A stretch of DNA of 47,527 bases from an uncultured Verrucomicrobiota bacterium (GTDB lineage Bacteria > Verrucomicrobiota > Kiritimatiellia > RFP12 > UBA1067): the NCBI GenBank assembly GCA_946610035.1, contig CAMOCC010000013.1, positions 1-47,527 on the forward strand, in the 5' to 3' direction. Position numbers and translations under genes: made by a program. Below, one piece after another: positions 1 through 6,277 of this stretch (the first letter of the stretch is position 1; each line of letters starts with the position of its first letter). The notes under the pieces are model-generated. The model did no database searches. It was not told the origin of the DNA and worked only from the letters and a program-made list of their open reading frames with translations.

Positions 1-57
1 GGCTGCGGCGTTGTTATCGGCGAACTCAATTATATTTCAAAGCACCGCAAGAAATGA
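1..57 (+). CDS. Possible 3' end of an upstream gene (partial)
   Basis: Frame 1 is open from the window edge to a TGA and reads GCGVVIGELNYISKHRKK. It could be the last 18 codons of a gene that begins outside the window. The other two forward frames are also open here for a similar distance, so the choice of frame is weak. I do not recognise the family. Confidence 0.2.
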   Translation, partial: GCGVVIGELNYISKHRKK

Positions 58-63
58 TAGGGC

Positions 64-100
64 GATGTAAGATTTCCACGTCAGGTGCGAGTATTGGATA
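64..100 (+). repeat. Direct repeat, left copy (partner 556-592)
   Basis: GATGTAAGATTTC followed by a related ~24-bp stretch ending GGATAG occurs here and again at 556-592. The two copies bracket the truncated lipoprotein gene, which suggests a duplication or insertion boundary. Confidence 0.5.
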
Positions 101-113
101 GGGAGGATGTGCT

Positions 114-593
114 GTGAAAAAGAGAATAGTGATCATAATCGGCTGCCTGATATTGTGCATCGCTTCGTTGGGCGGGTGCAGATATGGCGAGGTTGGGCGA
201 GAGGGGGGCGCATGCGACTCTGTTGTGAAGGATGCCGATGTTTTTGCACGGGATTTTGGGAATTTCCTCGATTGCTATGTGAACGAGGTCCGGGATGTCT
301 TTGGCGATAAGAACCTGGCGAGCTTCTTCGAGCCGGAGGGCGGCGGGTTCTACATGCTGACCACACGGGAATACAAGTCTGAATACAGGGTGGTTTATAC
401 CGACCAACGTACGTTCTTCAGCTATCGCTGCGGCAACATCACGCGGCAGGCCTTCGACGCGGCGCGTGGGGAAGGGCACTTCCTCGGCCTGCTCTGGGGC
501 GGATTCCCAGGCGCAGATGCGCCGAGCGTCGGGACGGAGAAGACGGAGTATGAGAGATGTAAGATTTCGCCGCTGGCGGCGAGTAAGGGATAG
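114..593 (+). pseudogene. Truncated lipoprotein sharing a near-identical segment with the DUF3298 protein
   Basis: The 159-aa product starts with a lipoprotein signal (MKKRIVIIIGCLILC...SLGGC, Cys at residue 22). Residues 39-104 match the middle of the 2025-2981 protein: KNLAS[F/Y]FEPEGG, TTREYKSEYRVVYTDQ and TFFSYR are shared. Right after FFSYR the similarity stops. The remaining ~55 residues are an unrelated, arginine-rich tail ending SPLAASKG, so the DUF3298 domain itself is absent. I infer a truncated copy made by recombination or partial duplication rather than a functional gene. It could still be expressed as a small lipoprotein: the frame is open and a GGGAGGAT purine stretch lies just upstream, though the start may be GTG/ATG nearby. 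Imperfect 37-bp direct repeats flank it (64-100 and 556-592). Confidence 0.55.
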
Positions 594-614
594 AAAGGGC
601 ATCGAAAGAAGAGA

Positions 615-1244
615 ATGAAGAACGCATTGACAGTATTGGCCTCGACGGGAGTGTACGGAGCGGTGCTTGGCTGGTGGCGTTCGCCGCTGATGGCGGCGTA
701 TGTCGCGGCCAAGCTGCCGGTCGTATTCTTCGGCGCGATGCTGGCGGTAAGCGCATTCTGCTGGGTCGTCAGCCTCGCGCTGGACGCCGACATGCGCTAT
801 CGCGACGTCTTGTCCGCCGCGTCCGACGCGATGGCCACGGCCGGACGTATGCTTCTCGCCGCCGCTCCCGTAGTCCTGTTTTTCGTCGCGACCGCCGCGT
901 CGGACTCGGGTTCGCGCAACGAAATGCGATTTGCCCACTCCTGCATCATGCTCGTGCATATCGCGGTTCTCGCCTGCGCCGGGTCTTTCGGCGTGTGGCG
1001 CCTCCACGGGAGGCTTCTGCGCCACGCCTCCGCGAGATGCGGCGCGCGCGGGCTGATCGCGATATGGCTCGCCGCATTCGGCGTCGCCGGGTGCCAGCTC
1101 GGATGGATGATGCGTCCGATAGTCGGCAGTCCCAACATCTCCGTGGAGTTCGTGCGCGAGGACGCGCTGGACAGCAACTTTCTCGAATCCCTCTTCGGAC
1201 AGATAATCCCCCATTTCATAAACAAAGGAGCAGTGAGAAAATGA
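615..1244 (+). CDS. Multi-pass membrane protein of unknown function (first of a pair)
   Basis: 209 aa with about five hydrophobic segments (roughly residues 5-20, 32-58, 76-96, 108-125, 143-165). A conserved-looking motif, GCQLGWMMRPIVGSP, lies at the end of the last segment, followed by a short acidic tail. The next gene ends with a related motif (LQMVTVMRPMLSSP), so the two are paralogues and probably form a complex in the inner membrane. The stop overlaps the start of the next gene by 4 nt (ATGA), so translation is likely coupled. I recall similar RP-x-x-GSP motifs in uncharacterised bacterial membrane proteins but cannot name a function. Confidence 0.7.
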   Translation: MKNALTVLASTGVYGAVLGWWRSPLMAAYVAAKLPVVFFGAMLAVSAFCWVVSLALDADMRYRDVLSAASDAMATAGRMLLAAAPVVLFFVATAASDSGSRNEMRFAHSCIMLVHIAVLACAGSFGVWRLHGRLLRHASARCGARGLIAIWLAAFGVAGCQLGWMMRPIVGSPNISVEFVREDALDSNFLESLFGQIIPHFINKGAVRK

Positions 1245-1924
1245 GCACACAACAACAGGAAACAAAGGGCTGCGGGGTCTCCGCCATGCTGCGGAACCCG
1301 GGCGAGGTCGTGCAGCGCATCTGCGAGGGGAGCCCGCGGCAGTGCGCGGCGGACATGGCGAGGATGGCATTTGCGGCGGCATTCGGCTTCGGGCTGTTCG
1401 GATTCGTCGCGGGGCTGTTCGTCGGATGGCAGGTCGCGCTTTGGGACGCCGCCAAGGCGGTCGGAATCGTAGCGTTCTCGTTCTGCATCTGTCTGCCGAT
1501 GCTGCACGTCTTCTCGAACCTGGCGGGCTGCGCGCTGTCGTTCTGGCGCATCTGCGGCATGGGACTCCTCTGCCTTGCCACGCTTGGCTGCATTTTCGCG
1601 GCACTTGCGCCGATCCTGTGGCTGTTCGCCGTTTCCACGGAGTCTGCGGGGAGCATGGCGCTAATCTTCGTCGTCATGGCCGCAGGCGCGTGGTGCTTTG
1701 TGAGGGTGCCGATTGACGGCATCTGCAAGAAGGGTGCGATCCCGAACCGTCGCGTCCTTTGCGCGTGGGCGGTCGTCCTGTTCGTTGTAGCGCTTCAGAT
1801 GGTCACCGTGATGCGTCCGATGCTCTCCAGCCCCGAGGAGGGCCGCCTCCCGTCTGCTAAATGCTTCTTCCTGAAGCACTTCTCCCAGCTGTGGCTAAGC
1901 GGCCAGGACCTTGGCGATAGCTGA
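1241..1924 (+). CDS. Multi-pass membrane protein of unknown function (second of a pair)
   Basis: The 416-aa line in the ORF track begins inside the preceding gene. The real start is ATG 1241, preceded by AAAGGAG at 1224-1230 and overlapping the previous stop by 4 nt. This gives 227 aa starting MSTQQQETKGCG. Five to six hydrophobic stretches follow a ~45-residue soluble N-terminus. The C-terminal MRPMLSSP motif and the closing Phe-rich helix parallel the upstream protein. Function is unknown. Coupling and shared motif point to a two-subunit membrane assembly. Confidence 0.7.
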   Translation: MSTQQQETKGCGVSAMLRNPGEVVQRICEGSPRQCAADMARMAFAAAFGFGLFGFVAGLFVGWQVALWDAAKAVGIVAFSFCICLPMLHVFSNLAGCALSFWRICGMGLLCLATLGCIFAALAPILWLFAVSTESAGSMALIFVVMAAGAWCFVRVPIDGICKKGAIPNRRVLCAWAVVLFVVALQMVTVMRPMLSSPEEGRLPSAKCFFLKHFSQLWLSGQDLGDS

Positions 1925-2024
1925 TGCCTGTTCCGCCTCTAACAGCGTTCGGGTGTTATTCTAATGGAATTCTAGCGGCATTGCCAATGGGATTTTGGTA
2001 AAGGTTCAAAAGGAGAATGAAAAC

Positions 2025-2981
2025 ATGAAAATAGCAAAATGGCTGAAGTGGATTGTGTTGGCGACGGGCGTCGCCCTGTTTGCATTGCTGGGCTTTGCAT
2101 ATTATTGTCTGGCCGACGAATACTATGTGCTGCGTAGAAACCGCGACTTTGAGTTTGTCAGGCGAATGCTGGACTACGACGAGGGCGAGGAGTTCCAATG
2201 CCTGGGCATACGCAATTATCTCAATGACGATCCTCGCAAATCCTATTCCTGTATAAGCCTGCCTGATGGACAGACGGTTTTTATGCCATGCCTTGTTCAA
2301 GCTGGCGACAACATGTATGGCGGATATAAGGACGGCTATTACTATGCCGCAAAGCCTATGAACGGCGATTGGCAGATCCGGCGGCAACACGAGAATGCAT
2401 TGTTGCGCACAGGCATGCCGCCGCGTGCAAAGTCCGCAGATTCATTTGCGCAGGGCTTCGATGATTTCCTTGAACGCTATCTCGGCGAGGTGCGGGGGAT
2501 ATTTAACGACAAGAACCTGGCGAGCTACTTCGAGCCGGAGGGCGGCGAGTTCTACATGCTGACCACACGGGAATACAAGTCTGAATACAGGGTGGTTTAT
2601 ACCGACCAACGGACGTTCTTCAGCTATCGTGCGGAATGCTTCAGGTACACTGGTGGAGCGCATGGCGGCACGGTTGTCAAAGTCGGGACGATAGATGTGA
2701 GGACGGGGAAGCGGCTGACTACCGCCGACGTAATCCCGGAAGGCAAACGCGCTGAGGCGATTGCAAGGGTGCGAGAGGCCGTAATCGCCAAGATCGGCGG
2801 GGAAATGAATCTGCTGCCGACGGCAAACGAGGTGCTCGCCTCGCTTTCGGAGAATTTCTATGTCGGCAAGGATGGTCTGCACTTCGTTTTCGCAGAATAT
2901 TCTGTCGCGCCATACCATTATGCGCCGGAGTTATACGGTCCGCTCGAAATCGTGATCCCTGGGTATGGGATGTCGCGGTAG
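2025..2981 (+). CDS. Membrane-anchored DUF3298 (RsiV/PdaC-like) protein
   Basis: The ATG at 2025 has AGGAG ten bases upstream and starts an ideal anchor (MKIAKWLKWIVLATGVALFALLGFAYY). The track's TTG at 1995 only adds ten residues, so 318 aa is preferred. After the single N-terminal TM segment comes an outward-facing region. The C-terminal ~160 residues carry the DUF4163/DUF3298 signature: GGAHGG, a dense hydrophilic stretch, then FAEYSVAPYHYAPELYGPLEIVIP. In this family such domains occur in the anti-sigma factor RsiV and in deacetylase PdaC as non-catalytic, ligand- or lysozyme-binding modules. No sigma factor is adjacent, so an RsiV role is not supported. A 120-bp part (about 2507-2630) is almost identical to 304-424. 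Confidence 0.75.
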   Translation: MKIAKWLKWIVLATGVALFALLGFAYYCLADEYYVLRRNRDFEFVRRMLDYDEGEEFQCLGIRNYLNDDPRKSYSCISLPDGQTVFMPCLVQAGDNMYGGYKDGYYYAAKPMNGDWQIRRQHENALLRTGMPPRAKSADSFAQGFDDFLERYLGEVRGIFNDKNLASYFEPEGGEFYMLTTREYKSEYRVVYTDQRTFFSYRAECFRYTGGAHGGTVVKVGTIDVRTGKRLTTADVIPEGKRAEAIARVREAVIAKIGGEMNLLPTANEVLASLSENFYVGKDGLHFVFAEYSVAPYHYAPELYGPLEIVIPGYGMSR

Positions 2982-3137
2982 CGGCAGAAGGATGCGAGCT
3001 ACGGTGCGGAGGGCGGAGCGGGACGGGTTCTTCTTCGCATCGCGATTCGACAGCCTAAACTGTTTGCCGATGCCGTGCGCGAGGATTGCGCGGAGATGGT
3101 GTGAGCTTATCCTTTTGCTGAAAAGCAGTCGCAATCC

Positions 3138-3170
3138 GATGTGGCAAGGCAATCTCGCCCATGCCACATC
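3138..3170. terminator. Stem-loop between convergent genes
   Basis: GATGTGGCA / TGCCACATC is a perfect 9-bp inverted repeat, with an inner GGC/GCC pair in the 15-nt loop. It lies between the + strand DUF3298 gene and the - strand ATPase gene. It lacks a clear T-run, so it is a candidate bidirectional terminator only. Confidence 0.4.
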
Positions 3171-3206
3171 TCCGGAGGAACCGGCCTTTGCATCGTCCGC
3201 GGGTGC

Positions 3207-3247
3207 TTTCAACCTTTCAACTTTTCAACTCTTCAACCTTTCAACTT
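3207..3247 (+). repeat. Short tandem repeat of CAAC-CTTT units
   Basis: The stretch is built from repeated TTTCAAC(C/T) and TTCAAC(C/T) units (CTTTCAACCTTTCAACTTTT and so on) and ends 10 bp before the stop codon of the convergent ATPase gene. It is a degenerate 7-9-bp microsatellite. No function can be read from it. Confidence 0.7.
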
Positions 3248-3256
3248 ACTTTGTGT

Positions 3257-4702
3257 TCATGCATTACCTTGCCCGAGAAGCAGTTCGGCGGGAACAAGGT
3301 AGTCGAAGAAACCGTCTTCCTCTACGGAGAGGTCGAGTTCACCTGCATACACCAGCACAAGCTTTACCGAGCGGCTGCGCGGCAGCTTCAGCCGATTCAG
3401 CTTTTCCTGCATTTCGTCTTCGATGGCGGAGGTAATGCGGCGCTTTCGCTTGATCTCGATCACATATGTGCATTTCGGCAGCTGCACGAGGTAGTCGATC
3501 TGCACGCCCATGCCGGTCTTGCGCCCGCTCTTGAAATACGGCGCGGCAGAGACAACGCTTTTCCCCATCAATCCGATATGGGGTGCGAGGGACGGTATGT
3601 TGTTCAGCACGAGGTTCTCGAACTGCAGTCCCATGATCGCGTCCCAGCCGGGGAGTCGTTCCAGCGGGATGTACTTGTAGAACCCGTTGGCGATGGACTC
3701 CTTCCTTGGCAGAATGTAGCGGAGGTAGAACCTTGTGTAGTTGTCCTTCAGGCGGTAGCGGACTTCACGGACGCTTTTGCCGGTTATGGGATTGAGCCCC
3801 CTGGATCCGGCGATGAAGCCTGCTTCGACCAGTTCCGAAAGATTCTCGGAAAGGTGTCCGTTGGGGTCGCCGCCGAGCTCAGCCGCAAGCTCCGAGACAC
3901 TTGCTGGCCTTTCGGCGAGCATGGCGAGAATGCGCTTCTTGGCGGGAATCGATCCGCCGAATATGTCGTCGAAGATGCGGTCAAAGTCCTTGAAGAGATA
4001 TCCGTCGGGGTCGTAGCAGAGTCGGCGGATGTTCTCGTCTGGCGAAAGCGACGGGTCGATTTCGTTCAAGTACTTCGGGACTCCGCCGGTCACGGCGAGC
4101 ACGTCGAGGATGTCGCCTGTTGCCGTGCGGTTGGCTTTCCGCCCCCAGAAGCCGAGGCATTGGGCGGGGGTGAGTTCCGGCAGGGTGAAGTCAAGCGAGA
4201 TGCGTCCGACGTAGCCCTTGGACTTCTGGATGTTTCGGTTTATCCAGGCCGAGACGCTGCCGGCTACGATGAATATGAGCTTGTCCCGCCTGGAGAACTG
4301 GGTGTCCCAGGCTGTCTTCAGCAATGCGGCGAAAGAATCGTCGTATTTGCCCATCCATGAGATCTCGTCGAGGAACACAATGGTCCGGCCGCGGCCTTTC
4401 AGCGCATCGTCGAGGGCGTCGAACGCCTTGGCCCAGCAGTCAGCGTCCCGTCGCGGTACGCCGCATCGGCTCGACAGACGCTCGCAGAAGTTGTCGATCT
4501 GCCTCTGGTTCGTCATCTTGTCGTCGGGCGCGAGGCCGACGATCTCAATGAAGTCGCACTTTGAGCGCGCGGCGAATTCCTCGACAAGCGTAGACTTGCC
4601 GATTCTTCTGCGTCCTGCGACGACGACAAAAGAGCTCGTCGTCTTCCGCCACAAGGCGTCGAGCTTTTCAAGGTATGATTCCCTGCCGAAGAACTTTCTC
4701 AT
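3257..4702 (-). CDS. AAA ATPase with DUF234-type C-terminal nuclease-like domain
   Basis: 481 aa. Walker A is GRRRIGKST (residues 30-38) and Walker B is VFLDE (D112/E113), followed by a sensor-like VAGSVSAWI segment. A winged-helix region (about 270-320, RPASVSELAAELGG...SENLSELVEAGFI) comes next. The C-terminal domain has D-x(~10)-E-x-K (QIDYLVQLPKCTYVIEIKRKR), a PD-(D/E)XK-like core. This order is typical of the archaeal-type ATPase/DUF234 family, which is scattered in bacteria and archaea and has no settled function; STAND-like signalling, defence or mobile-element roles have been suggested. It is monocistronic, with a 12-bp perfect palindrome 50 bp upstream. A related but distinct ATPase lies at 32372-33730. 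Confidence 0.85.
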   Translation of the reverse strand: MRKFFGRESYLEKLDALWRKTTSSFVVVAGRRRIGKSTLVEEFAARSKCDFIEIVGLAPDDKMTNQRQIDNFCERLSSRCGVPRRDADCWAKAFDALDDALKGRGRTIVFLDEISWMGKYDDSFAALLKTAWDTQFSRRDKLIFIVAGSVSAWINRNIQKSKGYVGRISLDFTLPELTPAQCLGFWGRKANRTATGDILDVLAVTGGVPKYLNEIDPSLSPDENIRRLCYDPDGYLFKDFDRIFDDIFGGSIPAKKRILAMLAERPASVSELAAELGGDPNGHLSENLSELVEAGFIAGSRGLNPITGKSVREVRYRLKDNYTRFYLRYILPRKESIANGFYKYIPLERLPGWDAIMGLQFENLVLNNIPSLAPHIGLMGKSVVSAAPYFKSGRKTGMGVQIDYLVQLPKCTYVIEIKRKRRITSAIEDEMQEKLNRLKLPRSRSVKLVLVYAGELDLSVEEDGFFDYLVPAELLLGQGNA

Positions 4703-4753
4703 GGTGTCTGCTCCCTTTGACGAGGATATTATACCAAAATCGCGCCGACATTT

Positions 4754-4788
4754 GGGCGACTAAATTGCAAAATCGTATTTAGTCGCCC
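4754..4788. promoter_or_regulatory. Perfect 12-bp inverted repeat upstream of the ATPase gene
   Basis: GGGCGACTAAAT (4754-4765) and ATTTAGTCGCCC (4777-4788) are exact reverse complements separated by 11 nt. They sit 50 bp upstream of the ATPase start on the minus strand, in an otherwise gene-free stretch. It could be an operator, a 5' leader hairpin or a mobile-repeat end. There is no T-run to make it a terminator. Confidence 0.5.
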
Positions 4789-4841
4789 GTGAAAATTACG
4801 ATTCGTCGGCTGTCAGATTCCTGCGGCTCTCTCGTATACCA

Positions 4842-4895
4842 CATTGACATTAGGCAGACATCCGGCTGAGAGAGCCCGGGCAGGCCTGCGGGCGG
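4842..4895 (+). repeat. Repeat A, copy 1
   Basis: A 54-bp element aligns without gaps to 6111-6164. The last 29 bp (TGAGAGAGCCCGGGCAGGCC and onward to GGGCGG) are identical and the first 26 bp are about 70 percent identical. The core CAGGCCTGCGGGCGG recurs at 31995-32009. Copy 1 is followed by AATTTTCCGC, and copy 3 by a similar GATTTTCCGC. Confidence 0.75.
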
Positions 4896-5065
4896 AATTT
4901 TCCGCGATTTTTTCGTCCGCAGGTCTGATTTTTTGGTTCTTCAAAGAATTTAGTGGAACAGCATGCCTTTAAGAAATATAAACTCCGAGCGTTGGGGCTC
5001 CCGCTACCGCTCCGCAGCTTCGCACCACTCAACGACTTTGCATATGTCGATAGAAGTATTTGGGG

Positions 5066-5226
5066 ATGCGACTGCGTCGCATAAATCGGCCGAAGGCCGC
5101 TCTAAACACTATGAATGGAGTCAATTGATCGTGGTTGAAAAGCGCGGAGCAGTGAAGCGGGAATGCGCCTGTCGCGGAGCGATCAGGTTGCCCGACGAGC
5201 AAAGCGAGGAGCCTTGCGAAGCAAGG
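5066..5226. repeat. Cluster of REP-like hairpins with GAA/TGC triloops
   Basis: Three perfect short palindromes: ATGCGAC-TGC-GTCGCAT (5066-5082), CGGCC-GAA-GGCCG (about 5087-5099) and CCTTGC-GAA-GCAAGG (5212-5226). Two share a GAA triloop although their stems differ, which suggests selection for structure. No protein-coding alternative is convincing. Confidence 0.5.
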
Positions 5227-5352
5227 TCGCAAGAGGTCGCGCGAGAACCCTAACCATCGGAGTTTTTACTCATGCTCTTCCACTAAAAATTCCGAAGAGC
5301 CAATTAATTAGTATTTCAAAAGACGAAACCGAGGCGAAGAACGGATGCTGAG

Positions 5353-5401
5353 TAAACCCATATAAACCCACTTGACGAACAATGGGTTTATGGTTTATAC
5401 T
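5353..5401 (+). promoter_or_regulatory. Promoter with overlapping TAAACCCA operator half-sites
   Basis: A -35 TTGACG (5372-5377) and -10 TATACT (5396-5401; TTATAC gives a 17-bp spacer) form a good sigma-70-type promoter. Three copies of TAAACCCA surround it: 5353-5360 and 5363-5370 direct, and 5383-5390 as TGGGTTTA. The last two form an inverted repeat enclosing the -35. This is the geometry of a repressor operator. An SD (AAGGGAGAA) and ATG follow at 5411-5426. Confidence 0.6.
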
Positions 5402-5423
5402 ATGCGGTGAAAGGGAGAAAACG

Positions 5424-5501
5424 ATGTCGAGGGCGCTTTCGGACAAGGAGATAGGGCGTTATCGCGTGCTTTTTACGCAGCCGGGAATGCGCTACTGCTA
5501 G
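5424..5501 (+). pseudogene. Short ORF behind the operator-bearing promoter, probably interrupted
   Basis: ATG 5424 is preceded by AAGGGAGAAAACG, so initiation is credible. The 25-residue product (MSRALSDKEIGRYRVLFTQP...) ends at an amber codon. The same frame continues for another 27 sense codons (AEALVRAMMKDSSFSKEPP...) to 5585 before the next stop. The promoter suggests a gene that was once expressed and now carries a premature stop. I do not recognise the product; a small regulator or antitoxin is possible but unsupported. Confidence 0.4.
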
Positions 5502-5582
5502 GCCGAGGCGCTTGTAAGGGCGATGATGAAGGACTCCTCCTTTTCAAAAGAGCCGCCTGCCGAGCAGGAGTATGTGACTGGA

Positions 5583-5797
5583 TAGAGGAGGCGCTGTCCG
5601 ATTTTATGACGCATCGCGTTACACGCGAACATGTCGCCGACATTGCGAAGCATGGATTCATTCTGACTGGAGACTGCGCACGTTTGCCCGGCTTGGACAG
5701 GCGGCTTGCCGCGGCAATGGGCATACCCGTCCGCATCTATTCCGAGTGGGGCTGTGTCTCCGGCCTCTCCGATCCAGTCTGCGAGCTTGCGTCATAG
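5583..5797 (+). pseudogene. MreB-like C-terminal remnant
   Basis: The frame reads IEEALSDFMTHRVTREHVAD, then IAKHGFILTGDCARLPGLDRRLAAAMGIPVRIYSE. This matches the C-terminal sub-domain of the actin-like protein MreB, whose family consensus is close to ADIxERGIVLTGGGALLxGLDxLLxEETGxPV. The diagnostic LTGGG is changed to LTGDC. The ATPase subdomains upstream are absent and stops block the frame on the 5' side. I infer a decayed fragment of an mreB paralogue. It abuts the repeat-B array at 5801. Confidence 0.6.
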
Positions 5798-5800
5798 ACG

Positions 5801-6080
5801 GGGCGGCTGGCGGTGGAACGCCAGCCCTACCGGTGCGGCGGGCGGAGCTGGAAGCTCCACCTCCTTGGGGCGGCGGAGAAGGGCGGTGGAACGCCAGCCC
5901 TACCGGTGCGGAGGGCGGAGCTGGAAGCTCCACCTTGGGGCGGCTGGCGGTGGAACGCCAGCCCTACCGGTGCGGAGGGCGGAGCGAGACGCTCCACATC
6001 TTGGGGCGGCGGAGAAGGGCGGTGGAACGCCAGCCCTACCGGTGCGGCGGGCGGAGCGAGACGCTCCACATCCTTGGGAT
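5801..6080 (+). repeat. Repeat B, tandem array of four ~60-70-bp hairpin units
   Basis: Units begin near 5801, 5882, 5941 and 6017. Each contains GGCGGTGGAACGCCAGCCCT, ACCGGTGCGG(C/A)GGGCGGAGC and a second short palindrome. The first hairpin is (GGCT)GGCG-GTGGAA-CGCC(AGCC). The second is GGAGC-TGGAA-GCTCC in units 1-2 but GGAGCG-AGA-CGCTCC in units 3-4, so the stem is kept while sequence changes. Further copies lie at 32141-32243 and 33801-33866. The arginine-rich ORFs called across the array are artefacts of the repeat. Confidence 0.85.
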
Positions 6081-6110
6081 GTGTCGGGGACGATAGCATG
6101 GTGAGGCAAG

Positions 6111-6164
6111 CATTGTCATTCGACAGATCCTCGGTTGAGAGAGCCCGGGCAGGCCTGCGGGCGG
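6111..6164 (+). repeat. Repeat A, copy 2
   Basis: Ungapped match to 4842-4895, with the final 29 bp identical (TGAGAGAGCCCGGG...GGGCGG). It lies immediately left of the first gene of the saccharolytic locus. The rest of the 6165-6277 spacer holds an AT-rich segment (TTTGATATTATATTT, about 6220-6234) that is a plausible -10 region for the GH88 operon, but no matching -35 is obvious. Confidence 0.75.
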
Positions 6165-6277
6165 GTGTCGCAAAAGGATATTTCCTTTGACGGCAATAGC
6201 TAACAGACGACGAGCATATTTGATATTATATTTACAGGCTCGTACAACTCCATCCAATCCAAGGAACAGGAATCGAA

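Larger units (their letters stand above)
4789..5352. other. Gene-free stretch with repeat A and REP-like hairpins
   Basis: No convincing coding frame is present; the short ORFs listed here have arginine/serine-rich translations typical of non-coding GC-rich DNA. The stretch contains repeat A (4842-4895), a 9-bp inverted repeat GGCTCTCTC/GAGAGAGCC (4825-4833 / 4868-4876) and a cluster of hairpins (5066-5226). The remainder, 5230-5352, shows nothing I can identify. Confidence 0.5.

Noticed and set aside
81-1604. 507-aa minus-strand ORF
   Set aside because: Its translation is Arg/Pro/Ser-rich low-complexity sequence, and it overlaps two membrane-protein genes with SDs and a coupled start. It is a GC-rich shadow.
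2025-2981. RsiV anti-sigma factor call for the DUF3298 protein
   Set aside because: No ECF sigma factor is adjacent and the N-terminal cytoplasmic sigma-binding part is lacking; only the C-terminal domain resembles RsiV.
3161-4360. 399-aa plus-strand ORF antisense to the ATPase
   Set aside because: It is fully antisense to an ATPase with Walker A and B motifs and begins in the microsatellite.
4754-4788. Intrinsic terminator reading of the 12-bp palindrome
   Set aside because: No T-run on either side, and it lies upstream, not downstream, of the ATPase gene.
5801-6080. Possible CRISPR array
   Set aside because: The repeats are long and adjoin with little or no unique spacer, the similarity spans nearly the whole unit, and no cas gene is present.
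5706-6190. ORFs of ~100-130 aa across the repeat-B array on both strands
   Set aside because: The reading frames translate the hairpin repeat itself (e.g. VERQPYRCGGRS repeated). They are artefacts, and no start signal is present.
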